A DNA stretch of 64,000 bases from Psilocybe azurescens (Eukaryota; Basidiomycota; Agaricomycetes; Agaricales; Agrocybaceae). Position 1 is the first letter of the stretch, and each line of letters starts with the position of its first letter. The stretch is from the NCBI GenBank assembly GCA_023853785.1, contig JAJIRX010000323.1, positions 1 through 64,000 of the forward strand, given 5' to 3'. Below the pieces are notes generated by a model. The model did not search any database. It had not been told where the DNA came from and worked only from the letters and a program-made list of their open reading frames with translations. Made by a program: the position numbers and the translations under genes. Positions 9,572 to 21,297 of the stretch are shown here, piece after piece.

Positions 9572-11342
9572 TTAATCTCGAATGAAAGTGGTCATTCCTT
9601 GCAAGTTATTCTTGTCTGAAGAATGTATCTGTAAGTACGGATTCTAACGAGGATAGCACATTTAATAGGTCACGTACCCAACTTGATTCCAGCAGCCTTA
9701 GCAGCCGAAGCGAAATTAAAGTTCTGAACGGTGGTTGCCTTTCCTGGGGTGTTCACAGAGAGGACGTTCACAGTGGTTGCATTGGCTGCCAAAACGTAGA
9801 GGAAGCTAATCAAAGGAGTGTGTAAGTAGCATGTTAGCTACCATTCATTCGTCCGAGCAATATAAACTTACTTGTTCGTTCCAATAGTGGCGACGTCGTT
9901 ATCAATAGTTGCAGAACCTGGAGCTTGGGGGTATTGCTGGGTCACAATCATCTGTCAATGATTCGTTATTCAAGAGAGAGATTCTAGTGCACAAACCTTG
10001 ACAATGGATCCGGTCAGGTTTTTGCTGACGTTCACCTCAGTAATGGTCGAAGTACCGATATCGGTCAGGTAGAAGTTTCCAGACTTGGCACTGAAGCTCG
10101 ACCAGCACGTAGCCGATTGGCCAGCAATAGGAACGACAGATGATGTCGCGCTCAGACCACTGTTCTTATTGTTGCCGTTGCCGCTTCCACCGAAGTCGAA
10201 GATATCGAACCCTACTCCAGCGTCCGTCGCCAAAATTGCATTTGTTCCTGGGATGAGGGTCATGGAGAATGGAAGTAATCCTCCGGATGCTGGGGTGGAT
10301 TTGACGGGTTCAGCTGACAGCGAGCCATCTGAGGCTATATCCCAAGCAGCGAGGAATCCTTCAACGATTCAATGCATCAGTAACTGAACTGGAAATTAAA
10401 TGTTATGGGACTCGTGATGCTTACCAGGTGTGGGTGGAACACCTTTGACGGACGCTATGACCTTGGACCCATCTTCGCTGAAAACGATGTGGCTGGTTGT
10501 ACCCGCTGGCCCGGTCGCAGGCGTGGTTTGGTTCAGTCCAAGAGAGCGGAGTGTGTTTGGCTTCGCGATCAATCCCAGTTTAGAATCAGGTGTGTAGCAG
10601 CTAAATAGAAATATTATTATGTATTAGCTCAATTGGTCGCCTAAAGGAGGAAGAAAAACGACTTACTTGACCCCATTTACTGTCCCACCATTAAGCACAC
10701 AGACCATAGTAGCCTTCGAGTTGATAGCGACCGACATGGGGAACTCTCCCTCAGAAGACACAGGCGTACCGACCATCGTAAGCTTCGATGGGTTGCTCGG
10801 GTTGATAGCGAACATGGAGAGGGTATTCGAGCCTGACTGGAAGGCCCACGGAATCGACATTAACTTACGATACCATTGAAATCAGCCTGAAAATGGACCT
10901 ACGTTGATAGTCACCAGCATCTTGGCCGCCGTGTTGACCTTGATCGAACCCTGAGAGAACAGAGGGTCCGGACCAATTGCGGCGCTTAATCCATGCACGC
11001 CACGCCCGCCTGCGCTGATCGCATTGACTGAACTCTGTAGAGTTCAATTGAGGATTAGCGTCGTGCGCGAAGTAACGATAGTAGCAATAGAATTTTACCA
11101 ATTTTCCGTTCGCCGCGATGTTCATGGATACAATCTGGTTTCCCGAGGGGTCGTTAGTGATAACTGTAGTGAGTGCTCAAGTTAGCCAGGTATTATTTTT
11201 TTAGACAAGGAATGGTCTTGCAGTATGCTGCTCCGGAGCTCGAAGAGCTTTGACCTTGAGATGTGGAGCCAAAAGGAGCAGCAAGAATGCTGGTGGAGAA
11301 AGCAATAGCGAGCACGATGCGAGAAGTCGAAAGGAACATCAT
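9572..11342 (-). CDS. Secreted beta-propeller protein (lactonase / carboxymuconate-cyclase-like)
   Basis: A coherent nine-exon model gives 434 residues. Exons (plus-strand coordinates, 5' to 3'): 11222-11342, 11099-11163, 10903-11034, 10667-10863, 10425-10600, 9997-10358, 9872-9951, 9678-9805, 9572-9615; they sum to a multiple of three and every junction keeps frame. The start MMFLSTSRIVLAIAFSTSIL is a signal peptide with cleavage likely after LAA. The mature part begins AAYFITNDPSGN and contains repeated blade-like segments (PWAFQSGSNTLSMFAINPSN, HIVFSEDGSKVIASVKG, NNFLYVLAANATTVNVLSV), ending LQGMTTFIRD. This is the pattern of fungal secreted seven-bladed propellers annotated as 3-carboxymuconate cyclase or lactonase; an enzymatic role is unproven. 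Intron 1 (11164-11221) uses a GC donor, and intron 3 (10864-10902) is only 39 nt. No frame break, so probably functional. Confidence 0.85.
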
Positions 11343-11370
11343 CTTGAACGGTTGGTGTAGGTTGGTTTAG

Positions 11371-11380
11371 AGTATATATG
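11371..11380 (-). promoter_or_regulatory. TATA-like element upstream of the propeller gene
   Basis: TATATA lies about 30 bases before the start codon on the minus strand. If used, the 5' leader would be very short, so this is tentative. Confidence 0.3.
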
Positions 11381-12559
11381 TAGAGCAAAAAGATAGTAAA
11401 TCCGTTGACGCTCGCGTCTACGAAGTTTTTGACGTTAGGTCGTTAAAAGGTAAACTATTTGAACAGCTGAAAAATGAAGAACGAAGGCAAATTGAGAACT
11501 GACGAGCTAAAACACCGAAACACATACCGCATCTTATACTAAACCTACCATCCACCACAAATCTATTCTTAGTGCCGACGCAAGCCTATTGATCCACCTT
11601 CCTTGGCCGTCGATCCTCGAGTCTCTGGATTCCGGTATCAACCCCTTTGAGAACAAGGATATGGAATGGGAGGAGAGCGGACGAGATGGCTGTGTCGACC
11701 CCGAGAGGGTTGCTAAGTCAGCGGTCGCGCTGAGAGTCCTGCGCGACCTTGTTCATGCCTCGACGACAGCAAGTCACGGGACATTCGTCGTCTGAAGGAC
11801 TGAAGAATCCAGTATATTCTCAGTAACGATCAGATGAGGTTACTACTATAATTATAATCAGTGATAGTCAAACTCAGGGGATGATGATCCTTACGTTGCG
11901 AGACGGTAAGAGAGTTACCGATTACACATGTATGTATCTTCTAAATTGATGCAGTATGAATATTCGGCACAAACAGGACATTTTTTTAGAGCTCAGAACA
12001 ATAGCAAATTATTGAAGGATCCTTGCCCTCAAATTCTGGGACAATTGAAACTATAGCCAATGCTCAGCGAAAGAATTTTAAACTAAACAAGATAGACGTG
12101 CTAGACTAGCGTACTTGCCTTTGCACTTAATCGTATCCATGCCATGCTGGACCAAGGTAACGCTGATATGATCGCCCTTAAGGCCCAGTATTTATAACTG
12201 TATGTCGACCCCGACAAGGATTTGCGCCCATAATCTGAACGTAACACCGAACACGTGAAATGAGATGGGAAGACAACTCTTCCTGCTATCCGCCAGCGTC
12301 ATACTGTTCACGTCAGTAGGGCAATGAATTTATTAAAGTCGCACCATGAACCCTTATGCTGAGCACTGTCAGCAAACGAAAGACCGCGCGGGGAAAAACT
12401 TAATGGCACACAATACATTGAAAAATCCCAGTGAAGAGATTTGACACGCAATAGCATATCGAAAAACATCATTAAAAGTCATTTATACAATTCGATTCAC
12501 GCCTATGCATAAGACTGGAACATACGGAGGAAATAGTGAAGGTCGAGGTCTGATACGAG
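11381..12559. other. Intergenic, no gene recognised
   Basis: Mixed composition; a 68-codon frame around 11589-11795 has no recognisable motif. No inverted repeats, no splice-consistent exon chain. Confidence 0.45.
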
Positions 12560-12830
12560 CAAAGTTACTCAACTTACCATCCACACCGCACAGTTCCAAC
12601 CGGACGACTGGGTCGAGTCCGTCGTGCTCGACAACTCCTTCCTTCACTCCCGCGTGAACACGACCAACATGATCTGGGAAGTGCGCACCTAGATCAACGC
12701 CTCATGCGCAACGCGCCGTCGGGGCAACCAGAATACGGTACGAACGACTTGGGCAAGGGCAAGAAAGTCATCGACTTTTGCTACGATACAGACGCAAGAC
12801 GTACGTACGATGATCCGGCTGGCACCTGCT
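12560..12830 (+). pseudogene. Short gene relic, family unknown
   Basis: GC-rich, coding-like stretch reading FQPDDWVESVVLDNSFLHSR and VNTTNMIWEVRT before a TAG, then further codons in the same style. The composition and peptide look like a real exon, but it is short, lacks signals and breaks at once. No domain recognised. Confidence 0.3.
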
Positions 12831-12856
12831 GTGCATGAAGCGCGCTTCCCCACTCA

Positions 12857-14049
12857 CTATCCGCACGTTGAGTGCCAGATCTTCCTCCTCTCCTTCCCCT
12901 TCTCCACACCAACACCCGCACCTATCCCACCCACCCTGCCCATAAAATCCACATACATCCTCCGCCCCGTATGCCCATTCAGCAGATCCCTCAAATATGC
13001 TATTGAGCTAGTGATCATTGCAGGGTATGGCGCGATCATTCCCTCTCCTGGATCGGCACGCAGGGTGCAGCGCGTAGAGGAGGAGAATACCGGGCGCGGT
13101 CGGGAAGATGCGTAGAAGCAGGGGATTTTAGGCGCTGGAGGAAGGGAGGGGTAATTTTGGTTGCGGGGGTGCGTGCTGGGAGGAAGAGGAAGAGGAGGCA
13201 AAAGAAGAGGAGGCGAAAGAAGAGGAGGGAGGAGGGGCGAGACGGAGACAGCAGTAATTCCGCGTCAGTGCTGTGCCTGCCTCCGCCGCTTCGCGCACGT
13301 CTCATCCGAGGGCACGATGCCCTGCGCGACGTGCACGTACACATCCTTCCATGGCTCGTCGACCGCGACGTGCTCTTCGCCGGTGCCGCTGGCCCCGTCC
13401 GCGCCCGCGCCCACAGTACCTTAACTCGTGCTGGTGCTGATTTTGGCGTTGGTGTTGGTGAGGACATTGGAGAAGCCTGCGCCGTGGGCCCCAGAGCCGA
13501 CGAGAGGACTGATTGTGCCCCACGAGCGGGGTGTGGAGCTCGACCAACGCGCGGTGCAGCTTGCACTTGTCAATCGCCTCGGAAATTTTCACTGATGCCA
13601 GTGTGGGTAATGCTGCTGCTGCTGCTGCCGATGGGCGTGCAGGTACAGGTGGGGGAGCGAGGAGGAAGAGGAGGGCACGGGGTGGGGGCTGCCCTTGTTG
13701 GTATAGCGGTTGTTGGTGTGGATCGTGTTGTTGTGGTTGTTGTTATTCTAATGGTGCGAAGGATAGTCGCAGAGGACGTAGCGTCGGTGGGTGTCGGTCT
13801 GTTATCGACATCGCGTCGTTGGTGCGGGTGCGGGTGCGGGTGCTGCTAGTGCTGTTGGTGTTGTTGTTGCGAGTGCGAATCTAAACGATGATAATGCGGG
13901 CTAGACGATGATGCAGCCGAATGCCCCATCGACAGGAGCCCCAACGCTGCCTCGCGCGCATCCGAGTTCATATGATTCCAGTTCCAAGTCGGTACAGTCG
14001 TTGAATGTTGAACGTTGATGTATGATAACCGAGCAAAGCCTCCTGCCAA
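12857..14049 (-). pseudogene. Degraded GC-rich gene region, unrecognised
   Basis: On the minus strand several partial frames look protein-like: NSDAREAALGLLSMGHSAAS (about 13970-13910), then His/Gln/Thr/Pro-rich low complexity, then SEAIDKCKLHRALVELHTPL (about 13590-13525), and HVAVDEPWKDVYVHVAQGIV followed by PSDETCAKRRRQAQH (about 13365-13260). They are separated by frame shifts and stops. The mix of low-complexity linkers and short conserved-looking blocks is typical of fungal regulatory proteins, but I cannot assign a family. Open frames on the plus strand here are arginine-rich shadows. Confidence 0.35.
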
Positions 14050-16656
14050 GCAGGAACAAATAGTGTCATGTGATTGAATTCATTCCACTCCCCTGTCGAC
14101 TGCCCCTTCCCTCCACCCGCCGCACTCCCTCTGCCCGCCCATTCTCCACGCTCCACTTCATATATCACTCTAGCTCGTATTTATATCTACTCACGTCACA
14201 CTAACCATCAATTTATTTAATTTCCCATTATTTCCTTGAACTTTCACATCATTTTTGCACTCAACCCGGGACCCGAACCACCATCCTCTACCTCCACCTC
14301 CTTGCGCTGCCAGTCTGTCTAGAGCCCAGTTTTGGCTATCGCTCATCAAAGATGTGTGGACCCAACTCAGACGCATGCAGAGGGGCATCGTATGTTATTT
14401 GTAGGAGAACGTAAAGGAAAACGGAGGGGGTACGATGGAACAAGAGGTTATGAGGCAGTACGTGGGCCGAGGACATGGATGGGAACGGGATGGCGAGTTT
14501 GCGTAAGCTGGAGATCGTCCAAGAGGAGAGGAACAGGGAGGGTAGGAGTTTCAGGGGTAAGAGTGCACCATCTCCTCTATCCACTTCCAGACTAGCACCT
14601 CATACTATTAGTACTATTCCCCTTGCCCCATTCATGTACTTACTCTATCACATTTTATTCATCCCTGCAACATACTAGAAAGTAACTACAACGGGACTGT
14701 GAAACAGGAAGGTGATCATCTCACCTGGGTTATTGGTACAACGGTCTATAAACGGTTTCCAAATAATTTGGATGAGTCAAGATGGTTGGGCCGATTTATC
14801 GGGGTAATGTGGAAGGTGCAGGGAATGTAGGAATACTATATTTGATTGTGGGAGAGGCGGAAGTGATACTGTAGTTAAGTAATGTGGGTGTGTTTCAACA
14901 AACCATCAAGCTTCGGCACAGTAACAGAACATCCGATCTCGAAACGGTCCTCTCGCTGAGTTTTCATGGACACCCCAAACTTCCTCCACACCTGACTCGG
15001 ATCACTCACATTTTCCTTTACACAAAGTTGCATTATATTTTCGCTCCTTTGTCCTTACCCACTTTTAGATCTATCCACGTCTTACTCACCGTCCTACTTT
15101 ATTATGGCGGCCCTGCTCTCCCTCGTCGCATTCTGAAACCCCAACAGCCTATACTTTAACTTTTACCTCGGTAGTTCCATGATATCATTGAGATTTTCGC
15201 ATACAAAACTGGCAGTTTCTATCAGATCACCTATGAATGTGAGATACCTATACATGGCAACGAATCTTCCAAATGAAGTGGCCTGATTGACCTCAGAGCT
15301 TCGGTCCCAGGCACAATATAATCGCTGGATGATCTCAAAATGCTATTTTGGGAACCGTTCTATTTATCCCTGTAATTTTCTTGAGCTCGATTAGGTCTTA
15401 GTATCTGCTGATCCCATTACATACTTCATCGGAACAGGTACAAGTGACTGAGTTGATTCAAGATTGGAGTGCTGTTGTAAGTTTTCAGTGTCGCATGTTT
15501 TATAAAACAAATGATACCAAATCAGCTATCGCTTTGAGCCCACCTCCTTGTAAATCGGCTACTGTATCTGCGCTTCTCTGGACCGATGATATGCACTGCA
15601 GTCCCCTATACTCAGTAAACCCATTTTCCAAGTTTTCCACACCATTTAGAGGGTTCAAATCGCCTACCAACATCTACTAAAGACCTCCAGGGTACGACCG
15701 AAGCCAATCGAAGGTAACCGAGGCCCAACTGAACACCCCTTGGTCACTAAACACCTCAAAATGTCTTGGCTAGTCTTTACAGAGCATACCTGCGGTTTCG
15801 GACGATTTCTAATAGGTTTCGATATTTGTTTTAATTCATTTCCTTTTCTCTGCGCTACTCTGTACCATTTCCTGCTCCCCCTTTGCTTGTTTAATTCCTT
15901 TTCTGCTTTGATTAAACCCTTTAGAGTCTCAAGTTCTACCTATATAAGCTTATATGTAGTCTACTTTGAAGAATAGAACCTCATATCCCTGGTATATCGT
16001 CGTATCTCACCGTCTCAAACTCAGAAACCATGTCCTCATAACTCATTAGCACCCTTGTACCTCGTATTCAGCCCTCGTACCTCGTGATTCAGCCCTCAAA
16101 CATCGTATATCGTCACTCGGTCTCCCTATCAAGCCTCATAGAAGTTAGTACACTTCAATGTCCGACTCCTCATCACTGCCTATGCTCCCGAAACCTTGAT
16201 TCGCAACCCTCAGAGCCACTCATTGCGAAGTAGCTTGCCCAACCCCTTTACTTAAATTTGTTTGTGTTTTGTGCACGGCACGCCGTAGGCATATCACCGA
16301 TGAAATACAGAGTGGCAGATGGCAGCTCAAGAGCTCGAATGCAGATCACAAAGGTTGTCCATCGAAATGCCCAGTGATAGCTCAGACATACTCAAAGTAC
16401 TACAAAGATGGAAGTTGTTCCGCAACGAGACCGTAGCTCATATATTGAGTCAGTTTCTAATATGCCTCACAAGGGTTTCGGTGAGACAAGACCGCATTTC
16501 CAGTGAGGGAACTGAGATTAAATCATGGTGGTGCCAGGATGCTCCGTTCGCGGCAACTCTTCCCGGAAAATTAGTATGATAATTAGCATAAGATAAGTCA
16601 ACCGATATATATAGGAAGGTGTTTGGTGGAGGAAATTTATTCCAAAGCAGCGCACA
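14050..16656. other. About 2.6 kb without a recognisable gene
   Basis: Only short frames without motifs. Around 16020-16150 there is a loose repetition of CCTCGTA, TCAGCCCTC and CATCGTATATCGTC blocks. No mobile-element ends were found. Confidence 0.45.
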
Positions 16657-17978
16657 ATGTCTACACCTGACATTCCGTTACCAGTCAATATCCAAGAGAA
16701 TGAAATTGGCGCCAACCTCAATAGCTCAATGCTTTTTAATTTTCTCATGGGTAAATCTGTACTCCTGTGAATCACAACACCACAAACTTATTTATGTCAG
16801 GCATTTACACCATGGTATATGGAGGAACCATGTACCTTTACCGTGAGTTCTTCCCTTCAACTTGGAAAGATACTTTATCAATAATGTGTCCTACAGTATC
16901 GAAGAAGCCTGCGAATTCAAATCATTGCATCGTTCTATCAGCTATTTCAGTGCTGTATTTGCTTTGCTTCCTAGACTTCATTGTGCAATGGTACTACCTT
17001 GATTGGGTAGTTGTGATAAATGGAGCCACGCAAGAATCAATCTTTTGGGAACAGTGGACAGCCTCCAATGGACCTGGATACTCGGTGATGCTCTAGAGAA
17101 TTCCCTGTTCATTGTTTCCGATGGACTATTGGTGGGTCACTACTGTTGATTAATCCTTAATTCTCGTCAATGTCTTGACAGATATGGAGATGCTATCACG
17201 TCTGGGGACAATCATTCAGGGCAATTTTGGCTCCATTGATACTTTTAGTCGCTGAATGTGGCAAGTCCCATGAATAAAGGTCCGGCATGAATACTTCTAA
17301 TAGTAATAACATGTCATTGCAGGTCTCTTTGTTGTGACAACAGTTTTAAATGTGATATTTGGTCCGACAGTCAGTGATGCAAATGCTAGTCTATTCAATA
17401 ATGTCACAAGTGCTCTGGGATTTGTGTCACTGGGCACCACTGCGACCACAACATTTATAATTGGGTACAAAATACATTCTGCCTCCCAAACACATGGTTT
17501 ACCATCCAGAAGATTATTCAACCACATTGCAATAATAATCATCGAGTCAGCTGCAGCTTACTCACTGGTACTACTCCTCGAGGCCATCATTGGTGTTGTT
17601 CCATCAATCATTGTGTGGGGATCCCCTATGCAAGAAGCTGATTATTACATGCAAGTAATTGTCACTGTTTCTGTGGCATGTATTTTCTAATGTTGATATG
17701 CACATTCTGTGTCTCTAACCTAGAAGCAGGGGATGGCACCAACAATTCTTGTCACCAGAATTGCTACAAATGATAGTCAAACAGTTTCCTCCACAATAAC
17801 TCATATATCTGGCTTACAATTCAGATCACAGCAAGGGAGTGGCAATGGCCACAGTGAAAATGTCACTGGAGGAGACCTTAACCTCTCAGTTCAGGAAGAC
17901 AAGGTGGGGCTAACACCACTGGTGATCGAAGTCAAGGAGTCCAGGGCAGACACCACATCTGGGGACAAACAAGTCTAG
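16657..17978 (+). CDS. Multi-pass membrane protein of mushroom type, one frame break
   Basis: Start ATG at 16657 (MSTPDIPLPVNIQENEIGAN). Introns: 16751-16800, 17132-17181, 17261-17322 (donor GCAAGT, a GC-AG intron), and a last one from 17673 to 17723 or 17729. Exons encode successive hydrophobic segments: YTMVYGGTMYLY, LSAISVLYLLCFLDFIVQWY, SLFIVSDGLL, ILAPLILLVAECG, FVVTTVLNVIFG, SLGTTATTTFIIGYK, and AAYSLVLLLEAIIGVVPSII. A polar Ser/Thr-rich tail ends at TAG 17978. Proteins with this layout, including the IWRCYHVWGQ segment, are expanded in agaricomycetes and have no assigned function. The only break is at T4 17043-17046, where one more T would restore the frame; this could be a real mutation or a base-calling error. 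Confidence 0.7.
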
Positions 17979-19555
17979 TACTTTGCGGCAAATAAACAGC
18001 TGATACATGGAAATCAGGTTTTACTTCTTTTCCATTTACTTTTCCTTAGATTTGCACATGTTGAACCAGCAGTTGATTTTTCAATTATTTAAAATATTTG
18101 TTCTTGTTTTTACATTCTTCATGGTTACACACCTACCTCTCTCGTTTTCTCTACTGTTGGATTCTTACAATCAGCGAATAAGCTTTTATGTTAGACATCC
18201 AACTTCATGAAACTGAATACATATCTAGTGCTGGAATTTATTGACACAATGTATTGCCAGGCCAAAGCAGTATAATTTCAAATCCCTTGGTATCTGACCG
18301 TCAAGCATCCAGTTATTGACTCTTGCTTCTTATATTACATTTAAATGCTAACTCCATCTCAAATGCCTTCAAATGCACCCACTGTGTACCAATCCATCAA
18401 TCCTGCTGCCCGCACCTAGATAAAACAGGCCAAAAACACCTCCACAGACCTTTGGGTTCATGCAGTTCATCCACTCTCACACCCTCTATCTGCCACACAC
18501 CTTCTCAATAGAAATGCCGTTGCTCATGCTGCATTAAATTTTAACCCTCCCACTCCCAGTGCCAGTTCTACCGGTTGTGTGAGTCCCTACCTTGTCCCAA
18601 ATGCACATGAACATACACTCATACTCCCCCCTCTCCGTACGCAGCCCATTTGCCACAGTTTCCTGCCATGGCACACAATTGAGGTGCATTAGAGCAGCAA
18701 ATTCATATGTCCAAAATCTTCTGACTCTCGTATCTTATCTTGCCTTCAATCTAATAAGTCTACTTGGTGGGAGCACTGCAAAATGCGTGTGTTGTCCCAG
18801 TAGATCTGGAGAAGCAGATCATGCTAAGACAAATGGTGCTTGCTGTTGTGTTCGAGGGTTGACCTTATGTGAAATGGCGGGGTCATGCCTGCAGAACACA
18901 TACACTCACAATCAAATTCTGCCCACAACACAACAAACTAATTACCCCAAGTGGATGGATCGATAGCCTCGTTTCCATGTACAAGCGAACTAGTAATTTG
19001 CTACTCCCCACGCCTGTGCATGCGCTGGAACTTATAAACAAGCTGGTGAGAGTAGAAGTTGTCATTGTAGGCAGTAAAGCCTACCCAGCACCATTTGATC
19101 CAAATGTAGAGGTACACATCGGCATATCTTGGTCAATTTATTTCGGGAGTGAAATTGGGGAAGAGAGAGCAAGGTATTGCTGTACCGGGGCTTCATGGAA
19201 ATCATGAGTGCTTGAAAACTCCACATTCGAGATATGTTTGGTATCGAGACATTCTAGGATGTTGAACAATGATAATGATTCAATAAGATGTCCCACAAGA
19301 AAAAGAGGCCTACCTTCATTCCCAAAATACAAGTAAATAGTTCCCTCCTTCTCATCCAGTCAGAATCCCCCCACAAAAATGCGACCTCATCTGCCTTCGG
19401 TCCTGATAGTCGACACCGCCTTGGCCTTGACCATCATTGTCCTTTCTATCCCATGGAGAAGTCTCTTTTCCCTCAACACGGCATTTTAAATCTGTGCACT
19501 ATTCTAGCAGCTCATTATATGAGAGACACCTTTGTGAAATGAGGTCAGTAGAGCG
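17979..19555. other. No gene recognised
   Basis: Short frames only, without motifs or splice logic. The first 200 bases after the membrane-protein gene are T-rich and may be its 3' untranslated region. Confidence 0.45.
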
Positions 19556-19986
19556 TGTACTTTACAGTGCCCCCATATTCCGTTGGACTCCAACGGACTT
19601 TCACCGGACCCGAGGTCTTTACCCTCACCTATATATTCCGGGTGGAGTCCACCAACTCCATGCCGGAGTTGGTGGAGTCCACATGGAGTTTGGTGACTTT
19701 TTTTGGCAGGTGTACCAGCCATTTAGAGTGGAAGCTCCACCTGGAGTCCAGCTGGAATCCGCTCATCCTCCATGTGGGCCAATGTGGAGGATGTGGAACT
19801 CCATGTGGACTCCATGTGGAACTTCATCTGAGTCTCACATCCTCCATATGGATTCCATATGGATTTGACTCAAGAAGCATGTATATCAGCATTAATACAC
19901 TATTTCAGGGTCAATTTCTAATGGACTCCAGGTGGAGGATGATCCCCAGATTTTATTTATATTTTATTTATATTTTATTATAATGT

Positions 19987-20070
19987 AAAAAAAAAAGGCA
20001 CCAACAGGAATTGAACTCGGGCATCCGAGAATGCCGCACACTGACGTTAAACCAACTAAGCTATAGAGCC
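19987..20070 (-). ncRNA. tRNA-like pol III unit of element X2
   Basis: On the minus strand: GGCTCTATAGCTTAGTTGG (A-box region), a GGCAT/ATGCC anticodon-like stem, GAGTTCAATTCC (B-box), then GTTGGTGCC and T10. Acceptor pairing is poor. It fits a tRNA-derived pol III promoter with terminator. About 95 bp separate it from the start of the spliced frame on the other strand. Confidence 0.65.
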
Positions 20071-20165
20071 TTTGTAATTCATCAAATTTTGATGGCCTAC
20101 ATACCAATACGGCTATTTACCGGCATTTCTCGGCAAGTGACAAATAACATCACGTATGTGACTTA

Positions 20166-21297
20166 TTGATGCCACGTCGGTCCGTTTATTATTTCCACCA
20201 CCCCACCTCTTCCTCCGACCACCACCACCCCGCTGCCGGCCGTCGTGCGTGCCCCCACCTCGCCGTCGCCGGTCGGGAGCCAGGCCCATGCCAACCCGAC
20301 CCGACCACGCATCGCATCGCAACGAACCGAGACCGACGAAGAACAGAGCGGACACCCGCTTGAGCGAAGGGAGGTGAGTACCGAACGAAGACGGAACAAG
20401 GCGGGTGGAGAGCGAGGAAACGAGGCGAGGCGAATCTGCGGAGCGAGGGGGAAGCGAAATGCGATGCGAACGAGGAGCGAGGTCGCGACCCCAGGTAAGT
20501 TGTGAATTCGCATGCCGCCCCCATTAACCGCTCCCCCTCTTTTTCGTGTAGGCCGGCGACAACGACAACGATGGGTACGTGCGATGCGTACAACGATGGA
20601 GTACGACGGCCGCAGGACGGCGTCACGGACGGCGACACCAACACGTCGCAGACCATGGCGACGGCGAGTACAACAGCGACATGACAACGGCCACGGCGAC
20701 CACGGCGACCACGTGTCACGACGGCCACGACAACAACAACGGCGTGTACGACAGCCACGACAACGACGACAACGCGTGTGGCGGCCACGACAACGACAAC
20801 GGCGACAGCGTCACGACGGCCATGACAACGACAACGGCGTGTACGACAACAACAACGGCGTGTATGACAGCCACAACAACGACAACGACAACAGCGTGCG
20901 ACAGCCACAACGGCGACAGCAGCGTGTGCGACGCGGCGGCGGCGTGTGCGACAGCCACAACGGCGGCGACAACGCGTGCGACAGCCACAACGGCGACAGC
21001 AACGTGTACGACGATGACGACGGCGTATACGACAGCCACAACGACGGCGACAACGCGTATGACAGGCGCAGCGGACACGACAGCACAACGTACGGACACG
21101 CCAGACACGTCGACGGCCACCACGGCGTGTACGAAGGCTACCACAGCGTGTACGACGGCCACCACAACGACGACAATGCGTACGGCGGGGCTACGAGCGA
21201 CACGGCCATCCTCTCGCCCTTTTTTCTTCTTTTTTATTTTTTTTATCTCGTTTTCTCTTTTTTTTTTTCATGTTCATGTGCTTCTATATTTATTTGA
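20166..21297 (+). CDS. Spliced gene of the X family: charged repeat protein, hydrophobic tail
   Basis: The start ATG (MPRRSVYYFHHPTSSSDHHH) is the one conserved in X1 and D. An apparent extra G near 20277 shifts the frame. Exon 1 then runs through SQAHANPTRP and TETDEEQSG to AMRTRSEVATPG at 20494. The intron 20495-20551 (GTAAGT..TGTAG, 57 nt) keeps phase. Exon 2 encodes arginine/glutamine-rich sequence, then tandem GVYDSHNNDND-like units, and ends ILSPFFLLFYFFYLVFSFFF plus a short tail, stop at 21297. The protein would be disordered and polyampholytic, with a C-terminal hydrophobic segment that could be a membrane anchor. No known domain. The hydrophobic end is encoded by a T-rich tract, so part of it could be compositional. 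Confidence 0.5.

Noticed and set aside
20189..21165. Minus-strand 299-codon Cys/Arg frame and Val/Ala frames opposite the X2 gene
   Set aside because: Shadow frames of the GACAACGAC-type repeat. The plus strand has the conserved start and a matching intron in another copy.
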